Below, piece after piece: positions 49,291 to 57,489 of a stretch of DNA of 57,776 bases. The notes beneath the pieces are model-generated. The model ran no database searches. It was not told the DNA's origin and was given only the letters and a program-made list of their open reading frames with translations. Origin of the DNA: Rhodocyclaceae bacterium (GTDB taxonomy: Bacteria > Pseudomonadota > Gammaproteobacteria > Burkholderiales > Rhodocyclaceae). The translations under genes and the position numbers were made by a program. Each line of letters begins with the position of its first letter. Positions within the stretch are counted from its first letter, which is position 1. The stretch spans positions 1 through 57,776 of the forward strand of contig JACDZI010000010.1 of NCBI GenBank assembly GCA_013426785.1, written 5' to 3'.

Positions 49291-51011
49291 ATCTCTTCCT
49301 TCACGGGCGTGATGGTGGCGACTTGCAGGGGGCGTGGCGTGTCGTCGGGCGGTACGCCCAGCGTGCGCAGTGCGCTGCCCATCACGGCGGCGAATACCGG
49401 CGCGGCGACCTCGCCGCCGTAGTATTTGCCGGCCGAGGGTTCGTCGATCATCACCGCGATGATCAGGCGCGGGTCGGACACCGGGGCGAAGCCGACGAAC
49501 GCGGAGACGTACTTGTTGGCGTATTGACCGCCTTCGAGCTTGTGAGCGGTGCCGGTCTTGCCGGCGACGCGATAGCCGGCGATCTGCGCCTTCGGTGCCG
49601 TGCCCCCCGGTTGCACGGCCATTTCCAGCATGGCACGCATTTCGCGCGCCGTCTGTTGCGAGAAGACGCGCGACCCGACGGCAGGAGCGGCATCAAGCCG
49701 GGCCAGCGACAGCGGCAGCAGGTCACCGTCGCGGGCGAAGGCCTGATAGGCGCGCGCCAGCTGAATCAGCGTTACCGAGATGCCGTGGCCGTAAGACATG
49801 GTCGCCTGTTCGATGGGCCGCCAGCGCTTCCACGGCCGCAGGCGACCACCGGCCTCGCCGGGGAAGCCAAGCTTGAGCGGCTGGCCGAAGCCCAGGTTGT
49901 CGAACATCGTCCACATGTCTTCGGAAGGCAGGCCGAGCGCCAGCTTGGCGGCACCGATGTTGGAGGATTTCTGGATCACCTGGGCGACTGACAGCATGCC
50001 ATGCACGTGGGCGTCCGAGATCGTCGCCGAGCCGATGGTCAGCTTGCCGGGCGTGGTGTTGATCTGCGTGTCGAAGCGCACGCTGCCCTTTTCCAGCGCG
50101 AGGGCGACGGTGAAGGGCTTGAAGGTCGAGCCCGGCTCGAAGGTGTCGGTGAAGGCGCGATTCCTGAGTTGCGCCCCCGACAGCTTGCTGCGGTTGTTCG
50201 GGTTATAGGTCGGCAGGTTGGCGAGGGCGAGAATTTCCCCGTTACGCGCATCGAGCACGACGATGCCTCCGGCCCTGGCGCGATGTTCCGTGAGCGCCTG
50301 CTTGAGCTGCGCGTAGGCCAGGTATTGCAGCTTGGCGTCAAGAGCCAGGGTGACATCCTTGCCTTCCTGCGGGGCGTGGATCGATTCGACGTCCTCGACG
50401 ATCTGGCCGCGCCGATCCTTGATGACGCGGCGCGAGCCGGGCTTGCCGGTCAGTTGTTCGTTCAGGGCAAGCTCGATGCCTTCCTGCCCGACATCTTCGG
50501 CACCGGTGAAGCCCAGCATATGGGCGGCCACTTCGCCGGAGGGATAGTAGCGACGGTATTCGTTCTGGAAATGGATGCCCGCCAGCTTGAGCGCGGCGAT
50601 CTGCGCGGCGACGTCCGGGGCGATCTGGCGCCTCAGGTAGGTGAAGTCTCGCGCTGCGGCAAGCTTGCGCGCCAGTTCGCGTGGGTCGGTTTGCAGCAGG
50701 CCGGCCAGTTCGCGGATCTGTGCCGGCGTCAATTTGGCGTCTTCGGGGATGGCCCACACCGATTTGACCGGGGTGGAAATGGCCAGCACATCGCCGTGGC
50801 GATCAAGAATGCGGCCGCGCGTGGCAGGCATTTCGATCACGCGCTCGTAGCGCGATTCGCCCTTGCCGATCAAAAAGTCTTTATTTACGCCCTGCAAGTA
50901 GAACGAGCGACCGACCAGTGCGACAGAACCGGCCAGCAACAGGCCCATGACGAAGTACGAGCGCCAGGCCGGCAGGTGATCCTCCAGCAGGGGGCTTTTG
51001 GTCAGTTTCAT
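49287..51011 (-). CDS. ftsI: septal peptidoglycan transpeptidase FtsI (PBP3)
   Basis: A 574-residue class B penicillin-binding protein. One N-terminal transmembrane helix (FVMGLLLAGSVALVGRSFYL), the pedestal domain with RGRILDRHGDVLA, and a transpeptidase domain with EPGSTFKPFTVALAL (active-site SxxK), QKSSNIGAAKLAL (SxN) and VAGKTGTAHKLEGG (KTG). Start ATG at 51011 (KLTKSPLLEDHLPAWRS) overlaps ftsL by ATGA. Works with FtsW. Confidence 0.96.
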   Translation of the reverse strand: MKLTKSPLLEDHLPAWRSYFVMGLLLAGSVALVGRSFYLQGVNKDFLIGKGESRYERVIEMPATRGRILDRHGDVLAISTPVKSVWAIPEDAKLTPAQIRELAGLLQTDPRELARKLAAARDFTYLRRQIAPDVAAQIAALKLAGIHFQNEYRRYYPSGEVAAHMLGFTGAEDVGQEGIELALNEQLTGKPGSRRVIKDRRGQIVEDVESIHAPQEGKDVTLALDAKLQYLAYAQLKQALTEHRARAGGIVVLDARNGEILALANLPTYNPNNRSKLSGAQLRNRAFTDTFEPGSTFKPFTVALALEKGSVRFDTQINTTPGKLTIGSATISDAHVHGMLSVAQVIQKSSNIGAAKLALGLPSEDMWTMFDNLGFGQPLKLGFPGEAGGRLRPWKRWRPIEQATMSYGHGISVTLIQLARAYQAFARDGDLLPLSLARLDAAPAVGSRVFSQQTAREMRAMLEMAVQPGGTAPKAQIAGYRVAGKTGTAHKLEGGQYANKYVSAFVGFAPVSDPRLIIAVMIDEPSAGKYYGGEVAAPVFAAVMGSALRTLGVPPDDTPRPLQVATITPVKEEM

Positions 51012-51268
51012 GGGGCGACCGAGATGATCTGGCTGTTGCGGGGCGGATGCATGCCCAGACGGTCGCGGGCGATCTGCTCGATACGGGCATGGGTCGCCCA
51101 GGTGCTTTGTTCGAGCTGGAGCTGGCCCCATTCGATTTCCAGCGCGCGCATGCGTTCCTGTTCGCGCTCGAATTCGGTGACGAGCTTGCGGGCCCGGTGG
51201 TTGGTCGAGACCACGGCCAGAGCGCTGATCAGCACGGCTGCCAGCAGGATAAAGGTAAGCCGGACCAT
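51008..51268 (-). CDS. ftsL: cell-division protein FtsL
   Basis: An 86-residue bitopic protein: N-terminal transmembrane helix (LTFILLAAVLISALAVV) followed by a coiled coil (ARKLVTEFEREQERMRALEI) and the end RLGMHPPRNSQIISVAP. Position between rsmH and ftsI and the size fit FtsL exactly. It activates FtsWI with FtsQ and FtsB. Confidence 0.93.
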   Translation of the reverse strand: MVRLTFILLAAVLISALAVVSTNHRARKLVTEFEREQERMRALEIEWGQLQLEQSTWATHARIEQIARDRLGMHPPRNSQIISVAP

Positions 51269-51269
51269 G

Positions 51270-52187
51270 TCAGAGTTTTTCCGCGACGCGCATTACCGCG
51301 CTGCGTGCCCGCGGGTTGGCGGCGACTTCCGCGGCGCTGGCCCGGATCGCTTTGCCCATCAGCCGAAAAGTCGGCGCTGGCAGGTCGGCAGCGCGCACCG
51401 GCACCCACTTCGGCGGCTGCGGCGGACTGGCCGCATCCCGCAGGCAGCGTTTGACGATACGGTCTTCAAGAGAGTGGAAGCTGATCACAACCAGTCGTGC
51501 CCCCGGCTTGAGCCTGCCGAGTGCCTGCGGCAGGGTCAGCGACAGCTCCTCAAGCTCCCGATTGACGTGAATCCGTAGAGCCTGGAAGGTGCGCGTCGCC
51601 GGGTGCTGCCCAGGCTCGCGCGTGCGGACGACCGACGCCACGAGCGCGGCAAGCTGTCCTGTGGATGAAATACGCTGCCCGACCCGAGCAGCAACAAGCG
51701 CCTTTGCAAGCGCATGAGCAAACCGTTCTTCGCCATAGTCACGAATCACCTCCTCTATTTGACGTTGTTCCGCGTTGGCTAGAAAGTCCGCTGCGGTTTC
51801 CCCTTGCGTCGTATCCATGCGCATGTCGAGCGGCGCATCGAAACGAAAACTCATGCCCCGTGACGCGTCGTCCAGCTGCGGCGACGACACGCCCACGTCC
51901 AGCAAAATTCCATCCACCTGCCCGATGCCCTGCGCTGTCAGCACCTCGTCCAGCCGGCTGAAAGCGGCGTGGATCAGCGTGAAGCGTGCATCGGTGATTT
52001 CCCGCCCGGACGCAATGGCGGTCGGGTCGCGGTCCAGTGCGATCAGCCGGCCGGCCGTGCCGAGTTTTTCCAGAATCGCCCGGCTGTGCCCGCCGCGCCC
52101 GAAGGTGCCATCCACGTAAAGGCCCTCCGGCTTGATCGACAGCGCTGCCACCGCCTCGGGGAGCAGCACGGGTTGATGTGCGTTCAT
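51270..52187 (-). CDS. rsmH: 16S rRNA m4C1402 methyltransferase RsmH (MraW)
   Basis: A 305-residue SAM methyltransferase. [86 protein letters not shown] and [18 protein letters not shown] are all present. [11 protein letters not shown] near the C-terminus is encoded by a repeat copy and is followed by the normal end [19 protein letters not shown]. Between mraZ and ftsL. Confidence 0.96.
   Translation of the reverse strand: MNAHQPVLLPEAVAALSIKPEGLYVDGTFGRGGHSRAILEKLGTAGRLIALDRDPTAIASGREITDARFTLIHAAFSRLDEVLTAQGIGQVDGILLDVGVSSPQLDDASRGMSFRFDAPLDMRMDTTQGETAADFLANAEQRQIEEVIRDYGEERFAHALAKALVAARVGQRISSTGQLAALVASVVRTREPGQHPATRTFQALRIHVNRELEELSLTLPQALGRLKPGARLVVISFHSLEDRIVKRCLRDAASPPQPPKWVPVRAADLPAPTFRLMGKAIRASAAEVAANPRARSAVMRVAEKL
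51364..51389 (+). repeat. 26-bp dispersed repeat, copy 19 (22/26), inside rsmH
   Basis: Opposite strand to rsmH; encodes ADLPAPTFR in a C-terminal loop where homologs also carry a short proline-containing stretch. Confidence 0.75.
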
Positions 52188-52196
52188 TGATGCGCG

Positions 52197-52646
52197 TCAC
52201 AGGGAGATGCCCTCGAAACCGGGCGGCAACTCGGCACCGCTCAGGGCCTCGAAGGCAGCTTCATGCTGGCGCCGCCAGCCGGCGTCGCTCCAGAGTTCGA
52301 AGTGGGTGCCCATGCCGACCAGCCACACCTGCTTGTCCAGTTCGGCGGTGTCGCGCAGTTCGGGGGCGACCAGGATGCGGCCGGCGCTGTCGATCTCGCT
52401 GTCGCGCGCATTGCCGACCAGGATGCGTTTCAGGGCGGCCGAGCGGGGGTCGAAGCTGGGTGCGGCGAGGATTTTGTCGCGGATCGGCTCCCAGGCAGGT
52501 TCGGGGTAGAGCAGCAGGCAGCGATGCGGATGGGCGGTCAGGACCAGCCGGCCATTGCCGGCTGCGACGAGCGCGTCGCGATGCCGGGCGGGGATCGCCA
52601 ACCGACCTTTTGCGTCCAGACTGAGTTGCGCCGCCCCTTGGAACAT
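52197..52646 (-). CDS. mraZ: transcriptional regulator MraZ
   Basis: A 149-residue protein of two SpoVT/AbrB-like halves: FQGAAQLSLDAKGRLAIPARH and the second LVGNARDSEIDSAGRILVAPEL (split). MraZ forms a ring and represses the dcw operon. Start ATG at 52646 gives the family start MFQG, with GGAGG 11 bases upstream; ATG 52655 is possible. A longer in-frame ORF to 52712 would cover its own operator and -10 box and is rejected. First gene of the dcw cluster. Confidence 0.94.
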   Translation of the reverse strand: MFQGAAQLSLDAKGRLAIPARHRDALVAAGNGRLVLTAHPHRCLLLYPEPAWEPIRDKILAAPSFDPRSAALKRILVGNARDSEIDSAGRILVAPELRDTAELDKQVWLVGMGTHFELWSDAGWRRQHEAAFEALSGAELPPGFEGISL

Positions 52647-52660
52647 TTGTTCCATTTCCT

Positions 52661-52695
52661 CCCACGATTCCCCACTTGGCCCCACTTTATTCCAC
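52661..52695 (-). promoter_or_regulatory. MraZ operator: four GTGGG-type boxes with ten-base spacing
   Basis: On the minus strand GTGGG occurs at 52661-52665, 52671-52675 and 52681-52685, and GTGGA at 52691-52695, always five bases apart. This is the known MraZ box arrangement, just before the mraZ start. Confidence 0.9.
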
Positions 52696-52712
52696 GAATT
52701 TTCGGCAGTCAA
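52684..52712 (-). promoter_or_regulatory. dcw/mraZ promoter
   Basis: TTGACT (-35, 52707-52712) and TAAAGT (-10, 52684-52689) with a 17-base spacer on the minus strand. Two MraZ boxes overlap the -10 and spacer, so MraZ binding would block the polymerase. Confidence 0.7.
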
Positions 52713-52780
52713 GGGAAAAAATTGGGATTTTTTAGGCGCGACAATGACTTAGATGGGGTTGTGGTATTTATTTAGTCGAT

Positions 52781-52801
52781 AAAAATCATTGAAAATCAAT
52801 G
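52781..52801 (-). terminator. probable original rnpB terminator, now separated from rnpB
   Basis: On the minus strand, CATTGA pairs with TCAATG around a three-base loop and is followed by ATTTTT. It lies about 40 bases beyond the second copy of the rnpB 3' end, where the rnpB terminator would have been before the two-gene module was inserted. Confidence 0.5.
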
Positions 52802-52842
52802 CATGAAAAAATGTTTTGAAAGTGACTTGTGAGGAGTGGGAG

Positions 52843-52881
52843 GGTGGAAGTTCGCCGATAAGCCGGGTTCTGTCGTGGGCA
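52843..52881 (-). repeat. displaced copy of the rnpB 3' terminus (att-like, left)
   Basis: Carries the conserved rnpB 3' motif (GATAAGCCGGGTTCTGTCGT on the plus strand) and the 3' half of helix P1, with one base changed so that P1 would pair less well. It has no rnpB body attached, so it is a duplicated end, not a gene. Confidence 0.85.
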
Positions 52882-52964
52882 ACTGTTCGATGGTTAATGC
52901 AGGTTCATTGCGGCTGGATATGCGAAGATTCGCTTGGGCAAGACATAGAGATTGGAGTAACGCA

Positions 52965-54131
52965 ATGTTGATTACTAGGCTGGCTTTGAAGAACTGGCGC
53001 AATTTCAGACAAATCGATGTCGCGTTGCGTGATCGGGTGTATGTGATCGGCCCCAATGCATCCGGAAAGTCGAATTTTCTGGACGTGCTGCGTTTTCTGC
53101 GCGATGTCGCAAAGCCTGATGGTGGCGGCTTGCAAAAGGCCGTAAAAGATCGGGGTGGAATTACCAAGCTGCGTTGTCTTCTGGCGAGAAAAGACCCCGA
53201 AATTTCGATTGACGTCGAGTTGTCGGAGCGCGTCGACTCTGCACCGCTCTGGCGTTATACGCTTGCACTCAAGAGCGAAGGCAAGGGGCAGCAACGCCCT
53301 TTGATCAGCAAAGAAAAAGTGGTGCGACTCTCCGATGGAAAGATTTTGTTGGACCGACCGGACAACAAGGAAGATAAGGATGACCCGGATCGGCTAACTC
53401 AATCGCATATCGAGCAGATCAATACCAATAGGGATTTTCGGGAGGTGGCGGACTTTTTTGCTTCATTGACATACTTGCATCTAGTACCACAGTTGTTGAA
53501 GTACGCGGATGAACTGGGTGGGTACCGTATGGAGGATGATCCCTTTGGCCAGGCTTTTCTGGAGCGCATTGCCAAAATCCCCGAAAAAACCAGCCATGCA
53601 CGCTTGAAGAAAATCGAGGAAGTACTGAGGGTTTGTGTCCCGAATATGAGGAATTTGCGTTTTATTCGCGATCAGCATACCGGTACGCCGCACCTTGAGG
53701 CGCTCTATGAGCATTGGCGACCGGATGCTGGCTGGCAGCGCGAAAACCAGTTTTCTGATGGCACCTTGCGTCTGCTGGGCATCATGTGGAGTCTTCTCGA
53801 TGGCAATTCGCTTCTCCTCCTTGAAGAGCCCGAACTGTCGCTCAACGAGGATATCGTGCGTCAAATCCATTCTCTGATCTGGCGGATGCAGCGACAAGCA
53901 AAATATCGTCGCCAGGTGTTTATTACGACACACAGTGAGGCGCTGTTGCAGGACAGATCAATCGATCCTCGTGAGGTCGTGAGACTGGAGCCGACGGGGA
54001 ACGGCACGATAGCTGTAACGGCAAATAAGGAAGAAACGGCACTCATTGCCGCCGGGTATACGGTTGCGGAAATGCTACTTTCCAAAGCTAAACCTGCACA
54101 GGTGGATCAACTCTCGCTCTTCAAGCCATGA
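52965..54131 (+). CDS. AAA/RecF-type ATPase of an ATPase-TOPRIM module
   Basis: A 388-residue ABC/SMC-like ATPase (OLD/RecF/AAA15 class). It starts LITRLALKNWRNFRQIDVAL, the usual first strand of RecF-like heads. Walker A is GPNASGKS at residues 29-36; near the C-terminus come the signature-like FSDGTLRLLGIMWSLL, Walker B LLLLEEPELSL and the H-loop FITTHSEALL. There is no nuclease domain in this chain. ATG at 52965 with GGAG nearby; a longer frame from 52836 starts in the rnpB copy and is not real. It overlaps the next gene by ATGA. ATPases of this type paired with TOPRIM proteins occur in anti-phage systems such as PARIS (AriA/AriB); the defence role here is inference. Confidence 0.85.
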   Translation: MLITRLALKNWRNFRQIDVALRDRVYVIGPNASGKSNFLDVLRFLRDVAKPDGGGLQKAVKDRGGITKLRCLLARKDPEISIDVELSERVDSAPLWRYTLALKSEGKGQQRPLISKEKVVRLSDGKILLDRPDNKEDKDDPDRLTQSHIEQINTNRDFREVADFFASLTYLHLVPQLLKYADELGGYRMEDDPFGQAFLERIAKIPEKTSHARLKKIEEVLRVCVPNMRNLRFIRDQHTGTPHLEALYEHWRPDAGWQRENQFSDGTLRLLGIMWSLLDGNSLLLLEEPELSLNEDIVRQIHSLIWRMQRQAKYRRQVFITTHSEALLQDRSIDPREVVRLEPTGNGTIAVTANKEETALIAAGYTVAEMLLSKAKPAQVDQLSLFKP

Positions 54132-54757
54132 GCGAATGCCATGTGATGGTGGCAGTTGAAGACCCTTTAAGCGCGGCGGTCGTGTGCCGGCTCATCCGTG
54201 AAGTTGGGTGCAACTTCGCGGTACCCAGAATTTTCAATGCGGGTGGGTGCAACAAGCTCAAATCTGGGATGACGAAATTCAGAAATGCAAGCTTTACGTT
54301 GCCGCATATTGTGCTTACCGACCTGGATCGATACCCGTGTCCACCGGCCTTGCTTGCCGAATGGGAGGCGACGGCATTGCCTGCCCGGATGCTGTTCCGG
54401 ATCGCAGTGAAAGAGGTCGAAGCCTGGTTACTGGCTGACCGGGCCGGGATTGCCGATTTTCTCGGGGTGGCGCGGAACAAGGTGCCGCACGATCCGGAGA
54501 CTGAAGATGATCCAAAGCGTTGTCTGATCAATCTGGCGCGTAACGGCCGCAAAAAACGATTGGCAATGGAGATTGCTCCTGAAGCAGGATCGCACGCTTC
54601 AAGTGGACCGTTCTACAACCAGAGGTTGTCCGAATTTGTCGACTCCATTTGGTGCGTTACGGATGCGAGATTGGTATCCCACAGCTTGGATCGTGCGCTT
54701 TTACGCCTGTCGGGATTCATGGTTGCGCAGGCGGATAAGACCGAAGTTAAAAACTGA
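54128..54757 (+). CDS. TOPRIM-like / DUF4276-type partner protein
   Basis: A 209-residue protein coupled to the ATPase by ATGA. A TOPRIM-type acidic set is visible: Glu11 in HVMVAVEDPLS after the first strand, and D65-x-D67 in PHIVLTDLDRYP. Downstream FRIAVKEVEAWLLADRAG followed by IADFLGV resembles DUF4276-type proteins, which are often found next to such ATPases. The family label is from memory. The likely role is a metal-dependent nuclease kept in check by, or triggered through, the ATPase, as for OLD-type or PARIS systems. It ends two bases before a repeat copy and 38 bases before the rnpB 3' end. Confidence 0.72.
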   Translation: MSECHVMVAVEDPLSAAVVCRLIREVGCNFAVPRIFNAGGCNKLKSGMTKFRNASFTLPHIVLTDLDRYPCPPALLAEWEATALPARMLFRIAVKEVEAWLLADRAGIADFLGVARNKVPHDPETEDDPKRCLINLARNGRKKRLAMEIAPEAGSHASSGPFYNQRLSEFVDSIWCVTDARLVSHSLDRALLRLSGFMVAQADKTEVKN

Positions 54758-54759
54758 AC

Positions 54760-54785
54760 GCCGTCCCGCCAGCGTCGACTTTTTG
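54760..54785 (-). repeat. 26-bp dispersed repeat, copy 20 (24/26)
   Basis: Between the TOPRIM-like gene stop and the rnpB 3' end. The left island border shows a trace of the same end (GACTT then GTG and GGAGTGG), so the repeat may have been next to rnpB before insertion. Confidence 0.85.
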
Positions 54786-54795
54786 TGGGAGTGGG

Positions 54796-55142
54796 GTGGA
54801 AGTCCGCCGATAAGCCGGGTTCTGTCGTGGGCAGCCATTCCTCTGGGACTGACGTTACCGCCAGCCTCTAGCAGCCTACCCGGGAGCGACGCGAGCCACG
54901 CCATGACTCCCCTATTTGGCCTTGCCCCGGATGAGGTTTGCCCTTCGTAGCTGTTACCAGTACGACCGTGCGCTCTTACCGCACGATTTCACCCTTACTG
55001 CGTTCTTGCGAACGTTAGCGGTATGTTTCTGTTGCACTGTCTGTCGCCTCACGGCGCCCGGCCGTTAGCCGGCATCCTGCTCTATGGGGCCCGGACTTTC
55101 CTCCAGACGATGTTTTGTCCAGCGGCTGCCTGGCGGACTTCC
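54796..55142 (-). ncRNA. rnpB: RNase P RNA, bacterial class A
   Basis: About 347 nt on the minus strand. Helix P1 is exact: 5' GGAAGTCCGCC (ending at 55142) pairs with 3' GGCGGACTTCC (54798-54808). The conserved 5' core GGAGGAAAGTCCGGGC is at 55089-55104, the CAACAGAAACATACCGC region near 55018-55034, and the 3' core ACAGAACCCGGCTTATCG at 54808-54825. It is the catalytic RNA that trims tRNA 5' leaders. Promoter directly upstream; the two-gene island abuts its 3' end and restores the terminus. Confidence 0.95.
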
Positions 55143-55149
55143 GTTGGCG

Positions 55150-55155
55150 ATTATA
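55150..55155 (-). promoter_or_regulatory. rnpB -10 box
   Basis: A perfect TATAAT on the minus strand, seven bases before the rnpB 5' end. The -35 region would fall inside the end of the lipoprotein gene and is weak. Confidence 0.75.
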
Positions 55156-55160
55156 GGTGC

Positions 55161-55595
55161 CTATTCCTTGGCGGCCTTGCCGTTCTTGTCCGCATCCTCC
55201 GGAACGAAGCTGAAAGTATCGTTCCTGACGCGGAAACTACCGACATAGGTTCCCGGTTCCTCGGGCTCAACCTCATATTTCTGCATGCGGCACTCTCTGG
55301 TTTCGGCGACGTACCAATGATCACCCTGATTGAGGATGAACCCCCCGGCTTGCGTCTTGTAGAGGTCGACGCGCACCTTTTCGCCAGCTTTCTTCAGCGG
55401 GTGGCGGCGCTGGCAGTCGGGGTAGCGGGCGACCACTAGATCCAGATACCACCCGTCGCTCCAAATATAGGGTTTGCTGCGCTCCATGGTCAGGGAGTGG
55501 TTGCCCCCATCGATCAGGTAGGGCGCTTGTTCTATATCGCAAGCTGCGAGCAGCGGCACGGCTAGCAGGGTGAGCAGTAGCTTGCGGAGATTCAT
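55161..55595 (-). CDS. small lipoprotein of unknown function
   Basis: A 144-residue lipoprotein. The signal NLRKLLLTLLAVPLLAAC has a clear lipobox (LAAC) with Cys19 as the lipidated residue. The rest is charged, with four more cysteines or few aromatic clusters (YIWSDGWYLDLVVARYPDCQRR), and a hydrophilic tail. ATG at 55595 with CGGAG nine bases upstream. It lies just upstream of rnpB and after pyrC on the same strand. No family recognised. Confidence 0.8.
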   Translation of the reverse strand: MNLRKLLLTLLAVPLLAACDIEQAPYLIDGGNHSLTMERSKPYIWSDGWYLDLVVARYPDCQRRHPLKKAGEKVRVDLYKTQAGGFILNQGDHWYVAETRECRMQKYEVEPEEPGTYVGSFRVRNDTFSFVPEDADKNGKAAKE

Positions 55596-55610
55596 GTGGG
55601 GCAACTCCGG

Positions 55611-56645
55611 TCAGGCGAGGCGCCAGGCGATCGTTTCGCCGGCACGCAGGGGAATCAGTGCGTCATTATCCAGCATCGGCTGGCTGACTGGCGCTGTCCA
55701 CCGCTCGCGCACCAGCGTGATTTGGTCGGTATTGCGCGGCAGGCCGTAGAAATCCGCACCGAAACCACTGGCGAAGCCTTCAAGTTGGCCAAGCGCCCCG
55801 GCGGCCTCGAAGGCCTCGACATAGAGTTCGATGCCGGCATGGGCGGTATAGCAGCCGGCACAGCCGCAGGCGACCTCCTTGGTGCCCTTCGCATGCGGTG
55901 CCGAATCGGTACCGAGGAAAAATTTCGGGTTACCGGAGGTCGCCGCCGCGACCAGTGCCTGGCGATGCGCTTCGCGCTTGAGCACCGGCAAGCAGTAGTA
56001 GTGCGGGCGGATGCCGCCGCTGAAGAGGGCGTTGCGGTTGTAGAGCAGGTGGTGGGCAGTGATGGTCGCCGCGACTTTGGGGCCGCTCGCCGCGACGAAA
56101 TCGACGCCCTGTTTCGTCGTGATGTGTTCGAGCACCACTTTGAGCGCGGGAAAGTCGCGCAGCAGCGGTGACAGCACCGTGTCGATGAACACCGCCTCGC
56201 GGTCAAAGATGTCGATGGCCGGGTCGTTAACCTCCCCATGCACCAGCAGGGGTACGCCTAGCGCTTCCATGCGGGCGAGTGTGGCGGCGCACTTTTTCAG
56301 GTCAGTCACGCCGGCATCCGAGTTGGTCGTTGCGCCGGCCGGATAGAGCTTCACGGCATGAACGAAACCGCTTTCCCAGGCGCGCTCGATTTCCTCGGCC
56401 GGAAGCTTGTCGGTGAGGTACAGCGTCATCAACGGAGTAAAAGTCGGTCCTGGCGGGACGGCAGCAAGGATGCGTTCGCGGTAGGCCGCGGCCTGCGCCA
56501 CCGTTGTTATCGGCGGCTTCAAGTTGGGCATGACGATGGCGCGGGCGAAGCGGCGTGCCGTGTCCGGCAACACTGCATTGAGTGCGGCGCCATCGCGCAG
56601 GTGCAGGTGCCAGTCGTCGGGGCGGGTGATGGTCAGGGTTTGCAT
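55611..56645 (-). CDS. pyrC: dihydroorotase PyrC
   Basis: A 344-residue class II dihydroorotase, third step of pyrimidine synthesis. [12 protein letters not shown] (metal His pair), [25 protein letters not shown] (carbamylated Lys), [27 protein letters not shown] and [15 protein letters not shown] (metal Asp) are all present. In the loop after the first helices, [17 protein letters not shown] is encoded by a repeat copy. ATG at 56645. Same strand as rsmI. Confidence 0.96.
   Translation of the reverse strand: MQTLTITRPDDWHLHLRDGAALNAVLPDTARRFARAIVMPNLKPPITTVAQAAAYRERILAAVPPGPTFTPLMTLYLTDKLPAEEIERAWESGFVHAVKLYPAGATTNSDAGVTDLKKCAATLARMEALGVPLLVHGEVNDPAIDIFDREAVFIDTVLSPLLRDFPALKVVLEHITTKQGVDFVAASGPKVAATITAHHLLYNRNALFSGGIRPHYYCLPVLKREAHRQALVAAATSGNPKFFLGTDSAPHAKGTKEVACGCAGCYTAHAGIELYVEAFEAAGALGQLEGFASGFGADFYGLPRNTDQITLVRERWTAPVSQPMLDNDALIPLRAGETIAWRLA
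56437..56462 (+). repeat. 26-bp dispersed repeat, copy 21 (23/26), inside pyrC
   Basis: Opposite strand to pyrC; encodes AAVPPGPTF before the conserved PLMTLYLTD strand. Confidence 0.82.
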
Positions 56646-56655
56646 GCGCCTGATT

Positions 56656-57489
56656 TTAGCTGTCCTTCATTTCCAGCGCCCGCCGGTAGAGGTCGTTCTT
56701 CGCCAGGCCGGTGATTTCGCTGGCCAGTTTCGCCGCCTGTTTCACCGGTAGTTCGGCCAGCAGCAGCTTGAGGATGCGTTCGCTGTCCGCGTCGAAGCCT
56801 TCCCGTGGCGGTGGGGCTGAGACCAGCAGAACGAACTCGCCGCGGCGGTGGTTGTCGTCCTCCGCCAGCCAGGCGGTGGCCTCGGGCAACTGCAGACGGA
56901 CGATTTCCTCAAACAGCTTGGTCAGCTCGCGGGCGATGACGATTTCGCGTTCCGCTTCCAGCAGTGCAACGAGGTCCGCGACGGTTTCGGCGATGCGGTG
57001 CGGCGCTTCGTAGAACACCAGCGTGGCGTCGATGCTTTTCAGGCGCTCGATTGCCGTCCTGCGGGCGCCGACTTTTGCCGGCAGGAAGCCGACGAAATGG
57101 AAGGCGGCATCTTCCAGTCCGGCGGCCGACAGAGCGGCGAGGGCGGCGTTGGGACCGGGCAGCGGCGTCACCCGAAACCCCGCTTGTCGCACGGCGGCGA
57201 CGGCCCGCGCGCCGGGATCGGAAATCCCCGGCGTGCCGGCATCCGAAATCAGCGCGACCTGCTTGCCTGCGGCCAGCAGATCGATCAGCCGGGCGGCGGC
57301 GACCTGTTCGTTGTGCTCGTGCAGGGCCAGCAACTGCGCTTGAATACCATGATGGTTGAGCAGACGCCGGGCGTGGCGGGTGTCCTCGCAGGCGATCACC
57401 TCGGCGGCGTGCAAGATCTCCAACGCGCGCAGGGTGATGTCGCCGAGGTTGCCGATCGGGGTGGCGACGATGGACAATGTTGCCTTCAT
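56656..57489 (-). CDS. rsmI: 16S rRNA 2'-O-ribose C1402 methyltransferase RsmI
   Basis: A 277-residue tetrapyrrole-methylase-fold enzyme. [93 protein letters not shown] and [10 protein letters not shown] are typical. It acts on C1402, the same base as RsmH in this window. In [12 protein letters not shown] the family motif and a repeat-like sequence (22/26) coincide. ATG at 57489 overlaps the divergent yraN start. Confidence 0.95.
   Translation of the reverse strand: MKATLSIVATPIGNLGDITLRALEILHAAEVIACEDTRHARRLLNHHGIQAQLLALHEHNEQVAAARLIDLLAAGKQVALISDAGTPGISDPGARAVAAVRQAGFRVTPLPGPNAALAALSAAGLEDAAFHFVGFLPAKVGARRTAIERLKSIDATLVFYEAPHRIAETVADLVALLEAEREIVIARELTKLFEEIVRLQLPEATAWLAEDDNHRRGEFVLLVSAPPPREGFDADSERILKLLLAELPVKQAAKLASEITGLAKNDLYRRALEMKDS
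57053..57078 (-). repeat. 26-bp dispersed repeat-like sequence, copy 22 (22/26), inside rsmI
   Basis: Same orientation as rsmI; encodes KVGARRTA. Because PAKxxARR is normal for the family, this may be partly chance. Confidence 0.55.

Larger units (their letters stand above)
52843..54833. mobile_element. two-gene island bounded by copies of the rnpB 3' end
   Basis: A block of about 1.95 kb between direct repeats. The left repeat is 52843-52881 and the right 54795-54833: 39 bases with a single mismatch (T/C at 52852/54804), and weaker likeness extends outward. The right copy is the working 3' end of rnpB. Inside are an SMC/RecF-type ATPase gene, a TOPRIM-like gene and one copy of the 26-bp dispersed repeat. 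GC is lower than the flanking dcw and pyrC genes. No integrase is present, so it would be a non-autonomous or decayed integrative element. Confidence 0.75.

Noticed and set aside
52656-52712. Longer MraZ start at 52712
   Set aside because: It would place the operator and the -10 box in the coding sequence; the family starts at MFQG/MFRG.
52836-52964. N-terminal extension of the ATPase gene
   Set aside because: It begins in the rnpB end copy, lacks family likeness, and the ATG at 52965 has a proper ribosome site and family start.
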